Shown: positions 46,098 through 55,177, counted from the stretch's first letter. The stretch is 64,000 nucleotides of DNA from Fabrea salina (GCA_022984795.1 JALIHJ010000020.1:62001-126000); one strand, 5' to 3'. The notes: generated by a model from the letters alone, not told the origin. Made by a program: numbers and translations.

Positions 46098-47372
46098 TTA
46101 TTTAATTAAACTGGACTTGTTTCTCTGCACTGCTACACAAATTATAAACACCTCTGCCAGAACTGAAGTGTAAAGTATTCCTATCATCCCGTAAGGTGAC
46201 TTGGCTCCTCCAGTAACTTGGCACACCAACCCGTACACGAAGGGAGCTGGCAATCCGCCTAAAAGGTTAGACGCAACTGAAGCTATTGAACTTGCAGTGG
46301 CTTTGCCTTGGACTTCTACAGCGCTTATCATCATTCCTATCATAATTGGCACTACTCCTCCTCCAAAAAATAACACCAACCACAATAAGGGCATAAAGAT
46401 GTAGAAGTTGCTAGTAAAGCCTATAGGAATAGCGCAGCACGTACCTAGCAACCCAAAAACTACACAAATGTAAGCAGCAGACATTTTGGTGTAACCTCCA
46501 AAATAGTGACACAAGGCCCCTCCTACAACGATTCCTAGTGTAGGCCCAGTTATTGAAACTACTGAGTACCACAAAAACACCAACTCTTTTTGAACTCCTA
46601 AAACTGAAACAGAGTAGTCAGTTGCCCAGAACTGAACTGCAGTAGCTATGAAGTAAGAGTTACTGTTGCTCAGCATTGCAAATATAAACACCTTATTCTT
46701 CATTAAGCTTTTTAAGTTGTTCATAAAACTACTTGGCAGAGCTTCTTCTAAAGACACATAGGACTCTTCATACGAGTACTTGTAGTATGACTTAGGAAAG
46801 AACCAAATAAACAAAGAACACGGAATAAAAGCGATTCCTTGTATGTAAAAACTCCTCGTCCACTAAGTAAGGCTTACACTTATTTCAAAAGTTTGGAGCA
46901 AAGCTGTAAATGCGTACCCAAGAATCACTCCTAAAGGAATCGAAAGCTGCAAAAACGTCAGCCAAAGAGTTTTCCACTTCTCAGGGGCAAACAAGTCCAC
47001 CCAAACAGGGCAATAAATCACCCCGAATATTTGTGAGAATCCGTCTAAAAGTCTAGAAAAGTACACTAAAGCTACGAAGGACCCTGATAAAGGAAAAACT
47101 ATTAAGGAAACTCCAGTTAATAAGGCTGCTAAACTCAACACAATCCTAGAGTCCCAGTCACTAAATGCTACTCCACCCAACAAACTTCCAAAAATCAAGC
47201 CTACGTAAACTAAGGAACCCAAAAGTCCTAGTTGTAACTTGCTCAAACTAAAGTCCTCCATAATAGCTCCAGTGGCTGCAGGAACAGAACCGTGGTCCAT
47301 GTTAACCAGTAAAGAGATTGTCCACAGCAACAAGAAAACTAACTGTAGCAAGCCTAAGTTTCTTTTTTCCAT
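46098..47372 (-). CDS. Major facilitator superfamily transporter, one 15-nt intron
   Basis: 419 aa from exons 47372-46878 and 46862-46098. The MFS fold of about 12 spans is interrupted only by a loop that carries the splice site. The A-motif region is GSLLGGVAFSDWDSRIVL (family GxLaDrxGRR, here degenerate). The arrangement resembles the Spinster/sphingolipid transporter branch: MDHGSVPAATGAI opening and GGVVPIMIGMM/SAVEVQGKATASSIAS late helices. Substrate unknown. Splicing restores helix 6 as WTRSFYIQGIAFIPCSLFIWFF; unspliced, the frame stops there. Confidence 0.88.
46863..46877 (-). other. 15-nt intron in the MFS transporter gene
   Basis: Sense strand GTAAGCCTTACTTAG, phase 0 (AGT|TGG). Retention gives an in-frame TAG. 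Splicing joins two halves of one MFS fold that are in the same frame. Confidence 0.93.
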
Positions 47373-47375
47373 TTA

Positions 47376-47900
47376 TTATCTTTTATGAATATTTCTGTGT
47401 ACAGGTTTGTAGTGGGCAACACCAGGTGAGTAGGGAATTGCAAACGAAAATCTTTTGCCTCCGTAGTTAAGAGAAGTAGTAGGCGACCCACTAGTGCACC
47501 TTTTAATGTTGTAAGTGCCAGGTCCAGGACTCATAGTGTTGCTTGCAAAACTAATTTCTCTTTTGGCCCTTGGCATAGTGCTTTTTTTCTCTGTAACAGT
47601 GAATTCTGAAAGGTATTTTAGGTCCTCGTCTAGTTCTTTTTTAAGAGGTGTTTTAAGAGTTTTGATGCGTGTAGTAACGGGACTTCCAGAGATTCCTCTT
47701 AGGTGGCCTGAAGAACTGCACCTAGTAGAAATAGGTTCTTCATTCCATTCTGAGTCCAAGGCCTCTTTGAGCAATTTTCTAACTGAATTTCTGGACAAGT
47801 TAGGGTTGTTTTGTTTGTGTCTATTCAACAACTTCTTCAAATCCGAAAGTAGACTTTCAGTGCTGCAGAAGTTTTCAGAAAGTTTGTTTTCGTTGGACAT
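47376..47900 (-). CDS. SHIPPO (STPGR/ODF3-like) repeat protein
   Basis: 174 aa, Ser/Thr/Lys-rich. One clean SHIPPO motif MSPGPGTYNI at 123-132 and a degenerate second copy YSPGVAHYKP near the C-terminus (about 157-166). SHIPPO repeat proteins are lumenal or surface proteins of axonemal and other stable microtubules. N-terminal half is helical. Start ATG 47900 is 14 nt from the divergent Nudix start. Stop lies 3 nt upstream of the MFS start on the same strand. Confidence 0.8.
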   Translation of the reverse strand: MSNENKLSENFCSTESLLSDLKKLLNRHKQNNPNLSRNSVRKLLKEALDSEWNEEPISTRCSSSGHLRGISGSPVTTRIKTLKTPLKKELDEDLKYLSEFTVTEKKSTMPRAKREISFASNTMSPGPGTYNIKRCTSGSPTTSLNYGGKRFSFAIPYSPGVAHYKPVHRNIHKR

Positions 47901-47914
47901 TTATAACAGTCTGT

Positions 47915-48904
47915 ATGTCTAGAGACAGAGTGCCCTTTTCTACCCACGGGTTCTCGGTGGTAGTAGTTAGGAATTCAGAGGGAAAGTGGCTGGCTGTGAA
48001 AGAAACCCGTAACAGAGGTTGGTGGCTTCCTGCAGGGTTAGTCCAGCAAGGGGAAACCTTTTTCCAAGCTGCCCTCAGAGAGTGCCAAGAAGAAGCTAGA
48101 ATCAATGTTATTCTCAAAGGAATCCTTAGAGTAGAGCACTCAGTGTACGGGCCTACCCATGCAAGAATGCGGGTTATATTTTTTGGAGTACCTGAAGACG
48201 AGTCGCAACCTTTAAAACGCGTTGCTGACAAAGAAAGCGAAGAAGCAAGGTGGGTGACTCTTGAAGAACTTAAAAAACTCGCAAGGATTCCACCTGGACT
48301 TAGAGGACCTGAACTCTATGAGTGGGGAAGCTATATTGAAAAAGGCGGCATGGTGGCTCCACTGCACTTTTTGTGCAGAGAGGATGAGCACATGCCCCAG
48401 CCACAAGGACTCAACTCAGTTTCTGAAAAGCCTTCTGACCTTAAAACTATACTAGAAGCTATTGAAAGAGGTGATGAGGAAAAACTCAAAAGTGCTGTGT
48501 TAAGTGGAGGCAACTTAAGTTGTGTGCTGAACGACCAAGACTGGAGGCCTTTGCACTTGGCCTGCAAACTCAACCAAGAAGAGTGTGTAAAGATCCTCCT
48601 ACTTGGAGGAGCCAGTATTTCAGTTCGCACTAAGACAAATAAAAATGTAATTCATTTTGCGGCACAAAGCACACCTGCAACCTTGAGGAACGTACTGATT
48701 GCATCTTGTATGCTTGAAAACAGAGTGGAGTTGCTCAACCACCAAGACGAAGAAGGCAACACTCCCTTGCACTTAGCAGCTAAAGCTTACGGTAGAGGAG
48801 TGGTTTGGGAAATGCTAGTTGAGAACGGAGCTGATCCTGACATTTACAACAACAACTACTTCACTGCAAACGACATAGCTGACAAAACTTTTGTGGTAAG
48901 TTAA
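47915..48904 (+). CDS. Nudix hydrolase-ankyrin fusion
   Basis: 329 aa. Residues 1-150 form a Nudix domain: GWWLPAGLVQQGETFFQAALRECQEEA at about 35-61 gives the box GX5EX7REXXEE with all four acidic metal ligands; the usual later Gly is replaced (ARI instead of xGU). Residues about 170-325 hold ankyrin repeats (DWRPLHLACKLNQEECVKILL, NTPLHLAAKAYGRGVVWEMLV). NUDT12 combines the same modules in the opposite order (ankyrin first, NADH pyrophosphatase second). Substrate is probably a nucleoside diphosphate derivative. Divergent from the SHIPPO gene. Confidence 0.9.
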   Translation: MSRDRVPFSTHGFSVVVVRNSEGKWLAVKETRNRGWWLPAGLVQQGETFFQAALRECQEEARINVILKGILRVEHSVYGPTHARMRVIFFGVPEDESQPLKRVADKESEEARWVTLEELKKLARIPPGLRGPELYEWGSYIEKGGMVAPLHFLCREDEHMPQPQGLNSVSEKPSDLKTILEAIERGDEEKLKSAVLSGGNLSCVLNDQDWRPLHLACKLNQEECVKILLLGGASISVRTKTNKNVIHFAAQSTPATLRNVLIASCMLENRVELLNHQDEEGNTPLHLAAKAYGRGVVWEMLVENGADPDIYNNNYFTANDIADKTFVVS

Positions 48905-48928
48905 TTTTGTACTAAGAGTTTATAAAAA

Positions 48929-49228
48929 ATGTCGAACGTGAACCGATTTACGTACATGAGGTACAACAAAGTAGGCAGAACTACTCAGTTAGACGAAGAA
49001 ACAACCTGGTTCAAAAGGAACGAAGAAGGATCCCCTAGAAAAATGATTTATGCTAACGAGTGCCCTTCAGAACTCAAAGCTTTCGAAGTTTGTATGGAAG
49101 AAACTGGAGGTAACCTTGCTGCGTGCAGTCAATCCAATGCTGCTTTGGAGGCTTGTGGTGGAGAAGCTTTCAAGCAGATCAACGCTATGGAACAACCTTA
49201 TGACTACAAAAAAGGTTTATCTAAGTAA
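48929..49228 (+). CDS. Twin CX9C (CHCH-type) mitochondrial intermembrane-space protein
   Basis: 99 aa with C45-x9-C55 and C66-x9-C76, the twin-CX9C pattern of CHCH proteins. Such proteins are imported by MIA40 oxidation and function in the intermembrane space as respiratory-complex subunits or assembly factors. The long N-terminal 40 residues (rich in R/K, Y and T) lack a clear presequence. I cannot assign it to a specific member (COX assembly, complex I NDUFS5/NDUFA8-like and MICOS CHCHD types are options). Confidence 0.85.
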   Translation: MSNVNRFTYMRYNKVGRTTQLDEETTWFKRNEEGSPRKMIYANECPSELKAFEVCMEETGGNLAACSQSNAALEACGGEAFKQINAMEQPYDYKKGLSK

Positions 49229-49270
49229 GTTTCGCCATTAATTTTGATAGTTGTGTAATATTTAAGTCTG

Positions 49271-49576
49271 ATGTCTTTTTCGCAGATGAACAATAAGTGC
49301 TTAAACTCTATTCAGAGTTTGCACCAGAAAAACATTCCCTTTGCAACTAATCCGTTTGGAACTAGACTGTCACAATTCAAAAAGTTCGCTAGACCAATTG
49401 TTAAGAGCAGACCCAAAAAGCCCGAGCCTATAATTGCTGTGCAAAGAAGGTACTCTCCTTCTCCCCAGAAAAGCCTTACAAACTTAAGCTCTGACAAGCC
49501 TCCTTCCAGAAGACCCCAGTCAGCCTGCATGTTTTACAGGCGTCCTTTCAGTCGCGAAAAAGCTTTTAGAAGGTAA
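49271..49576 (+). CDS. Hypothetical basic protein, 101 aa
   Basis: Not recognised. Strongly basic with many R, K, S and P (RPIVKSRPKKPEP, RRYSPSPQKS, KPPSRRPQSACMFYRRPFSR). No Cys pairs or membrane segment. It looks disordered, maybe a microtubule- or nucleic-acid-binding linker. A second in-frame ATG at 49286 could be the real start. The stop TAA directly abuts the convergent TPR gene's stop (TAACTA). Confidence 0.6.
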   Translation: MSFSQMNNKCLNSIQSLHQKNIPFATNPFGTRLSQFKKFARPIVKSRPKKPEPIIAVQRRYSPSPQKSLTNLSSDKPPSRRPQSACMFYRRPFSREKAFRR

Positions 49577-50458
49577 CTAAAGGAACTTATTTTTATTGGT
49601 GTTATAGTACATTTTATATCTTTGGTGGGCATTGGTTTCTTTGACTGTTGATAAGTGTGGTTTAGGCGTTCTGAATCTGGCAGGCGACACACTGTAATTA
49701 AGCTTTGCTCGATTTTTGGCTAAGTAGGGCTTTAGTTTGGCTGGTGTGGGTGTAATGACTTTTTTGCCAATAGGAACTATTACAGACTGATTTGAACTAG
49801 TTGGCTCATCTCTTTTGGTGTTTTCAGCAATGATATGTCTTTGGGATGCTTGGTTCATAAACATCCTAAGTTTCTTTTTGATTTCTCTGAAGCAAAGACT
49901 CATTTTAGTAGTGAGTTTGTTTTCCTTTCCTAAGTGCTGTATGGCAAAGTTGTAAGCCAACTTGTAGTGCTTTTCAGCGTTGCTTAACTGAATAAGATAC
50001 TCATACTCAACTGCAGCGTTGTAATGAGCCACTACTAACGTAGTAGCAATGTTTTCTTCTAAGAAAATGTGTTCTTCGTAAGAACTAAGCAGCGATAAAG
50101 CTTGTGTTGCGTGTGAAAGTGCGTTTTTGTGCTGGCCAGCCTGCGAATAGATTGCACAGATGTTTAGTTGAGTGGAAGCGATTGCAGTAGGTTCGGAAAA
50201 AGTCTGGAGTTCGAGTTTCAATGCTTCTTTTAAGTAGTAAAGGCACTGCTTGTGGTTTCTGAAAGCTTTGTAGTAACAGCCTATATTGTTGTAAGTGATG
50301 CTCATGAGTTTAAGTCTGTCTTTAGACTGGAGCAGTTCAGGGTCTTCGAGAAGTATTTTTTCGGCTTGTTTGAGTTTTTCTAAGGCTTGCTTGCCAGTTT
50401 GGAGAATGTCCATTCCTTCTTTGTTTAAGTTCAGCACTCTTTCTTCTGAATTAACCAT
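49577..50458 (-). CDS. TPR repeat protein, 293 aa
   Basis: Residues about 10-200 consist of tetratricopeptide repeats of the kinesin-light-chain/Rapsyn type (YNNIGCYYKAFRNHKQCLYYLKEALKL, LNICAIYSQAGQHKNALSHATQALSL, YNAAVEYEYLIQLSNAEKHYKLAYNFA). The C-terminal 90 residues are basic and Pro/Lys-rich (VIVPIGKKVITPTPAKLKPYLAKNRAKLNYSVSP). TPRs mediate protein assembly; no partner can be named. Related TPR proteins are very common in ciliates and often basal-body or cilium associated. Start ATG 50458. Confidence 0.85.
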   Translation of the reverse strand: MVNSEERVLNLNKEGMDILQTGKQALEKLKQAEKILLEDPELLQSKDRLKLMSITYNNIGCYYKAFRNHKQCLYYLKEALKLELQTFSEPTAIASTQLNICAIYSQAGQHKNALSHATQALSLLSSYEEHIFLEENIATTLVVAHYNAAVEYEYLIQLSNAEKHYKLAYNFAIQHLGKENKLTTKMSLCFREIKKKLRMFMNQASQRHIIAENTKRDEPTSSNQSVIVPIGKKVITPTPAKLKPYLAKNRAKLNYSVSPARFRTPKPHLSTVKETNAHQRYKMYYNTNKNKFL

Positions 50459-50529
50459 CTTAAGTTAATATTGTTGAAGTTTATCCAGAGTCAAACGGCG
50501 AGTAAGTATGGAGTGATAAATATTATTGG

Positions 50530-51375
50530 ATGATAGGACGCGCCATTAGGAAAAAGTTCGGAGCTACAGCTTCAGCAGCTGTACAAGCTAAGCACTTTAC
50601 TCAGGAGCAAATAGAGTCTTACCAAAAAGATGGCTATTTAGTAGTCCCAAATGCCTTACCTGAGTACATTAAAAATAACTTAACTAGGTGGGCTAAGGAA
50701 TTAGAAGACCTTCCAGAGACCCCTGGCAAGTGGATGAAGTACTACGAAATCGACAGCAAAACAGACGAAAGGCTTCTTTGCAGAGTAGAGAATTTCCTTC
50801 CTTACTTTAAGGAACTTCACGAAGTTAGTTTCGGAATCATTAGGGAAATGAGTGGCGAGCTTTTTGGTGAAGAAGCTTCCGTCTACAAAGAAAAAATTAA
50901 CTTTAAGTTTCCACATGGAAACGGATTTAACGCTCACCAAGATCAGCCTGCTTTCGTTAGTTTTGGGATCAACAAACTCTTGACCGTTCTTATGCCTGTG
51001 GACCCTAACACAAGGGTTTCAGGGGGACTTGACTTTGTAAGAGCAGCTCATTCTACTCGTGAAATAATGGCCCAGAACACAGACGGCAGCATTAGAACCG
51101 ACCTTGAAGCCAAGATGAACTGGTTGCCTTTGGACGCTTTTGCTGGAGACTTAATTTTCTTCGACAGCTATGCTCCTCACAGAAGCGATGTGAACTTAAG
51201 TAACTTCACTAGGAGGAACATCTACCTGACTTACAACCCTAGTTCTTTGGGGTACCTTAGAGATCGCTACTACGAAGAAAAAAGGAAGTCGTTCCCTCCT
51301 GAGTGCGAAAGAGACCCCAATGTTGATTACAGCGAAGGTGCTAAGGTTTTTAATGTGGCCAACCCTATTAAGTAG
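50530..51375 (+). CDS. Phytanoyl-CoA dioxygenase (PhyH) family 2-oxoglutarate oxygenase
   Basis: 281 aa. Fe(II) ligands H136 and D138 in AHQDQPAF and the distal H217 in SYAPHRSDV, with a downstream Arg-containing RRNIYLTY for 2-oxoglutarate. Family members hydroxylate 2-methyl acyl-CoAs or other lipids and small molecules. The N-terminus (MIGRAIRKKFGATASAAVQAKHFT) is basic and amphipathic, fitting a mitochondrial presequence. No C-terminal peroxisome tripeptide (ends NPIK). Gap to the next gene is 108 nt. Confidence 0.9.
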   Translation: MIGRAIRKKFGATASAAVQAKHFTQEQIESYQKDGYLVVPNALPEYIKNNLTRWAKELEDLPETPGKWMKYYEIDSKTDERLLCRVENFLPYFKELHEVSFGIIREMSGELFGEEASVYKEKINFKFPHGNGFNAHQDQPAFVSFGINKLLTVLMPVDPNTRVSGGLDFVRAAHSTREIMAQNTDGSIRTDLEAKMNWLPLDAFAGDLIFFDSYAPHRSDVNLSNFTRRNIYLTYNPSSLGYLRDRYYEEKRKSFPPECERDPNVDYSEGAKVFNVANPIK

Positions 51376-51483
51376 ATAACTTAAGAACGAGTTCTTTAAT
51401 ATTATTTGGACTAAGTCTTAAATCTAGGCCATAATTTAACCACTCAAATGAGAAATACTTCAAAAGTTGGTGAACAAATATAA

Positions 51484-54084
51484 ATGGCAAAGAGTTTGTT
51501 GTTATTGAGTTTGGCTGGACTGGTCAGCCTTACTTTTGCTTCTGTGAAACTTGAAAACAAGGTCCAGGGAAGTGGAAATCCCTATGACATCGTTGAAGTT
51601 AATTACATGCAGTACGGGATAATAGCTCAGGCTAAGTACCACCTTGGAAGAGGAGGAATAGACAGTCCTGATATCATACAGAAAATCAACATCACCATCA
51701 CCTACGACAACCCCAACAGAGTAAGGGTAAAGATCTTTGACCCCGACAACAAACGCTGGGAAGTTCCTGGTGTGGTGTTGCACTACAGCCCTCTAGACAG
51801 CCCTTTGTCTTACAAGGTGGACGTCAACGAATCGCCCATGGGAATCAAGGTCACTAGGAAGTCAGACGATAAGGTTATGTTCAACATCGACCCTAGCGAT
51901 GACTTTTTATTTGCAAACCAAGAAATAAGGTTTTTGAACAACCTAGGCTACAACATCAAGGTCATTGGTTTGGGAGAAAGAGTCACTAGCTACATTTTAA
52001 GACCTGGACAGTACACTTTGTGGGCAAGGGACAGAACTAGCCCCATTGACTACGGAAAGCCTGACGAACCCAAAAACATGTATAGCATGCAGCCTATGTA
52101 TGCAGCCATTGACGACAGCTTAGACGTCACAGGAGGCTTCCTTTTGAACTCAAACATGATGGAAGCTTACGTTAATAGCCAGTCTGTGGGCTTCAGGTTT
52201 GTAGGAGGAATTATTGACTACTGGGTATTTACTGGACCTAGTATGGCTGACGTTGTAGATGAGTACCACAAACTGATTGGCACTCCCACTTTGATTCCTT
52301 ACTGGTCTTTAGGGTGGCACCAATGCAGGTACGGATATCACTCACTTGACAAACTTAAAAATGTTACTAACGACTACATGAAGTACAACTTGCCCCTTGA
52401 CGTGATGTGGAGTGATATTGACTACATGTACCAGTACAGAGACTTCACCCTTGACCCAGAAAGGTACCCTCACGACCAATTTGCCAGTTGGGTGCACGGT
52501 TTGCACAATCTAGGCAAACACTTTGTACCCATTACTGACGCAGGAGTTGCCCAACAAAACTACAAGTCATACAACGACGGTGTGGAAATGGATGTTTGGA
52601 TCAAAAGTCCTTATGAACCTAGCCAACCAGCTTGCGGCAAGGTCTGGCCAGGCAGAGCTGTATTTGTGGACTGGACTCACCCCAACTCCACCACTTACTG
52701 GATCAACCAGATGGATGTGCTTTCAAACCTAACTTTCTTCTCAGGGTCTTGGTTGGACATGAACGAAGTCAGCAACTTCATTAACGGAGACTGCGACCAC
52801 AACCCTACTCTTATTAACAACACCACTATGACTTACACCCCTGGCGGTCAAGGCATTAACACCAAGTCTTTAGACGCAGCTGCCACTCACTACTACGGAC
52901 ACGACGAGTACAACATGCACTCTCTCTACGGATTCCTTGAGTCCAAAGCCACTAACAAATACTTCACCCAGCACAAAAGAACCAGGCCATTCATCATCAG
53001 CCGCAGTTCTTATCCCGGACATGGACGTTACGCCTCTAAATGGCTCGGAGACAACTACTCAGAGTGGAGCTTCCTTGAGTACTCCATCACTGGAATCTAC
53101 AACTTCCAAATGTTTGGCATTCACCTTATTGGTGCAGACATTTGTGGTTTCTTAGGAAACACCACTCAAGAGTTATGCCAAAGATGGATGCAGCTGGGAA
53201 CACTCTATCCATTCTCTAGGAACCACAACGACATTAATAGCGTTTCCCAAGAGCCGTGGGCATTTGGAAGAGACTTAATCACAACCAGCAACGAAGCTAT
53301 CAGAAACAAGTACTTGCTTTCTCTGTACTACTACTCAGGAATGTTCAGACTTTCTCTTGAAGGAGGAATGTTCTTTAGACCAGCTTTTTACGACTACGGC
53401 AGAGACAAAGGACTTCTAGCCACAGCTACTGAGCACTTCATGCTAGGAGATGCTTTGATTGTGCATCCTTGTTTGTGGGAAGGAATGTCAGGAAGGAACT
53501 CTTACTTCCCCTACGACATTTGGTACAACTTTTACAACGGAAGTTATGTACAACTTGACTGGAAGCAAAGTTCTTACGTAGACATGCCTATTTTAGGAAA
53601 AGTGCCCATCCATATGAGAGCAGGCTACATTGTGCCTACTGTGGACGAGTACAACAGCGTGCTTAACATGAGAGACTTGAGGAAGTCCAACATCACTCTT
53701 GTAGTGGCTCCCAACGGATCTTCCCAAGCTGAAGGTTTTGCTATTTTTGACGATGGTCTTTCTGTGGATACCATGGACAAGCACCTGTACACCTACATGG
53801 AGTACTCTTGGAGCAGGCATAACTCCACTTCTGACTACTTAGTTTTTAACCAAAAAGTAGGAGGCTACAAGCCTATGAATGGAGAGCATGAGTACATTTC
53901 CACTATTGTGGTTTATGGCTGCGACAAGGGACCTTACAGTGTGCAGAAGATTGTGGCTGGCAAAGTGTTTAACCTCAGAAGCAACATCTACTGGAACCCA
54001 GAAAGGGAACTTTGCCACATCACTTTCTTCGGAGGCATTAAGTCTTACGACATCGCTACACTGGTGGTTAACTACTACATTTAA
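51484..54084 (+). CDS. GH31 alpha-glucosidase, secreted/lysosomal
   Basis: 866 aa. Signal peptide (about 1-19, MAKSLLLLSLAGLVSLTFA). GH31 catalytic domain with the nucleophile D425 in SWLDMNEVSNF (family WxDMNE), an earlier DVMWSDIDYMYQYRDFTLD, and the later FSRNHND and HIRAGYIVP-like HMRAGYIVPT. This is the family of lysosomal acid alpha-glucosidase and sucrase-isomaltase that cleaves alpha-1,4-linked glucose from glycogen and starch. N-terminal beta-domain and C-terminal beta-domains complete. A ciliate would use it in food vacuoles (inference). Several N-glycosylation sites are visible. Confidence 0.95.
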   Translation: MAKSLLLLSLAGLVSLTFASVKLENKVQGSGNPYDIVEVNYMQYGIIAQAKYHLGRGGIDSPDIIQKINITITYDNPNRVRVKIFDPDNKRWEVPGVVLHYSPLDSPLSYKVDVNESPMGIKVTRKSDDKVMFNIDPSDDFLFANQEIRFLNNLGYNIKVIGLGERVTSYILRPGQYTLWARDRTSPIDYGKPDEPKNMYSMQPMYAAIDDSLDVTGGFLLNSNMMEAYVNSQSVGFRFVGGIIDYWVFTGPSMADVVDEYHKLIGTPTLIPYWSLGWHQCRYGYHSLDKLKNVTNDYMKYNLPLDVMWSDIDYMYQYRDFTLDPERYPHDQFASWVHGLHNLGKHFVPITDAGVAQQNYKSYNDGVEMDVWIKSPYEPSQPACGKVWPGRAVFVDWTHPNSTTYWINQMDVLSNLTFFSGSWLDMNEVSNFINGDCDHNPTLINNTTMTYTPGGQGINTKSLDAAATHYYGHDEYNMHSLYGFLESKATNKYFTQHKRTRPFIISRSSYPGHGRYASKWLGDNYSEWSFLEYSITGIYNFQMFGIHLIGADICGFLGNTTQELCQRWMQLGTLYPFSRNHNDINSVSQEPWAFGRDLITTSNEAIRNKYLLSLYYYSGMFRLSLEGGMFFRPAFYDYGRDKGLLATATEHFMLGDALIVHPCLWEGMSGRNSYFPYDIWYNFYNGSYVQLDWKQSSYVDMPILGKVPIHMRAGYIVPTVDEYNSVLNMRDLRKSNITLVVAPNGSSQAEGFAIFDDGLSVDTMDKHLYTYMEYSWSRHNSTSDYLVFNQKVGGYKPMNGEHEYISTIVVYGCDKGPYSVQKIVAGKVFNLRSNIYWNPERELCHITFFGGIKSYDIATLVVNYYI

Positions 54085-54140
54085 GCCTAATAAGGTTAGA
54101 CCTAGTCAATACTAAATATGAGTCAATAAAACCAGTTTAA

Positions 54141-54674
54141 ATGGGGAATTGCACCAGTAAGAAAAAGCCCAATCTTTGTAATAAAAGCACTGTAAAAGTT
54201 CATTCTTTGAACTCGGTGCGTTCAGAAATAGTCAACTTGATTATGACTTGTACAGTAGAGCTTTCGCACAGCAAAAAAACCCTAGACGCCTGCTACTACT
54301 TTGACGACAAAGAATCAGGCTTAATTGTACTTAAGAAACAAGAATACATCAAAAGAGTTATGAAGGGGTGCAGAACGCTCATAAAAAGGATCGACGACGC
54401 AAGTGAAGACTCCATAGCTACTTATAGAAAAATAGAAGCCCTTAACAAGTCAAAACGTTTTTTGGGCAGAGTGGACTTGAAAGTAATCCGAGGAAAGGTT
54501 TCTCCTGGTTTCTGTAGTACTTATGAAGAAGACAACAGTGCTTTAATTAGTTGTTCTGTAGATGCGGACGAACTTTACTTGCACACTAAGCTTTTCAACT
54601 TTTTCAAGATGAAAAAAGAAACTTTGCCACAAGGAGTTTTTAGGCAAAAGTTTATAAAGAACTCAGTTAAGTAG
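54141..54674 (+). CDS. MGC-family protein 2, predicted dual-acylated, unknown function
   Basis: 177 aa, paralogue of the protein at 6521-7042. Starts MGNCTSKKK, again a myristoylation (G2, S6) plus palmitoylation (C4) signal. The shared block order is VKVHSLNSVRSEIVNLI, CTVELSHSKKTLD, LIVLKKQEYIK, EEDNSALISCS, DELYLHTKLFNF and GVFRQKFIKN. The sequences are clearly alignable over the whole length without gaps of more than a few residues. There is no domain I recognise. Both copies are isolated single genes on the plus strand, 47 kb apart. Confidence 0.85.
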   Translation: MGNCTSKKKPNLCNKSTVKVHSLNSVRSEIVNLIMTCTVELSHSKKTLDACYYFDDKESGLIVLKKQEYIKRVMKGCRTLIKRIDDASEDSIATYRKIEALNKSKRFLGRVDLKVIRGKVSPGFCSTYEEDNSALISCSVDADELYLHTKLFNFFKMKKETLPQGVFRQKFIKNSVK

Positions 54675-54688
54675 TTATAATCATATTA

Positions 54689-55162
54689 ATGTCACTAGCT
54701 TTAAAGACACTTTTAGGCTTTGGAACAGGCTTAGGCACAGTACTGGTGCTTCCTAACTCAGTTTGGGAAAACTACAAAGGCTATGTGTACGGACCTGTAA
54801 GCACGGGGTTAATGACTATTTATGCTTATGCGCATTACTACTCTCCTTCAGAAATGAACAAAAGAAAGTCCCGCGAAATCATTGAAAACAGCCCTGTTAA
54901 GATTACAAACACGTTCAAAGTAATAGAAGACCCCCAAGAAAAAGAAGAGAAAAGACGCAAAGTCAAGTTCCTCAATGACGTTTACTCCCGCATGAAAAAA
55001 GCCGAACTCTCTGCTACTCAGCGCGGAGTGCGTCTTAAGGAGCGCAAAGTTATCATAGGCCAAGCAATGAAAGACCACTACCCAGAGCTTTTCCCTGACT
55101 CAGAAGAAATAGTTATAAACAAACTAGAAAAAGAACTTAAGAAGTCCCAAAATAATAATTAA
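54689..55162 (+). CDS. Hypothetical protein with N-terminal hydrophobic segment, 157 aa
   Basis: Not recognised. Residues about 4-25 (ALKTLLGFGTGLGTVLVLPNSV) and about 31-50 (YGPVSTGLMTIYAYAHYY) are hydrophobic, giving one or two spans. The rest is a basic helical tail (KEEKRRKVKFLNDVYSRMKKAELSATQRGVRLKERKVI). The order suggests a membrane-anchored protein with a matrix or cytosolic helical tail. Preceded by 14 nt and followed by 15 nt of spacer. Confidence 0.7.
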   Translation: MSLALKTLLGFGTGLGTVLVLPNSVWENYKGYVYGPVSTGLMTIYAYAHYYSPSEMNKRKSREIIENSPVKITNTFKVIEDPQEKEEKRRKVKFLNDVYSRMKKAELSATQRGVRLKERKVIIGQAMKDHYPELFPDSEEIVINKLEKELKKSQNNN

Positions 55163-55177
55163 GTTACTTGGTAATAA

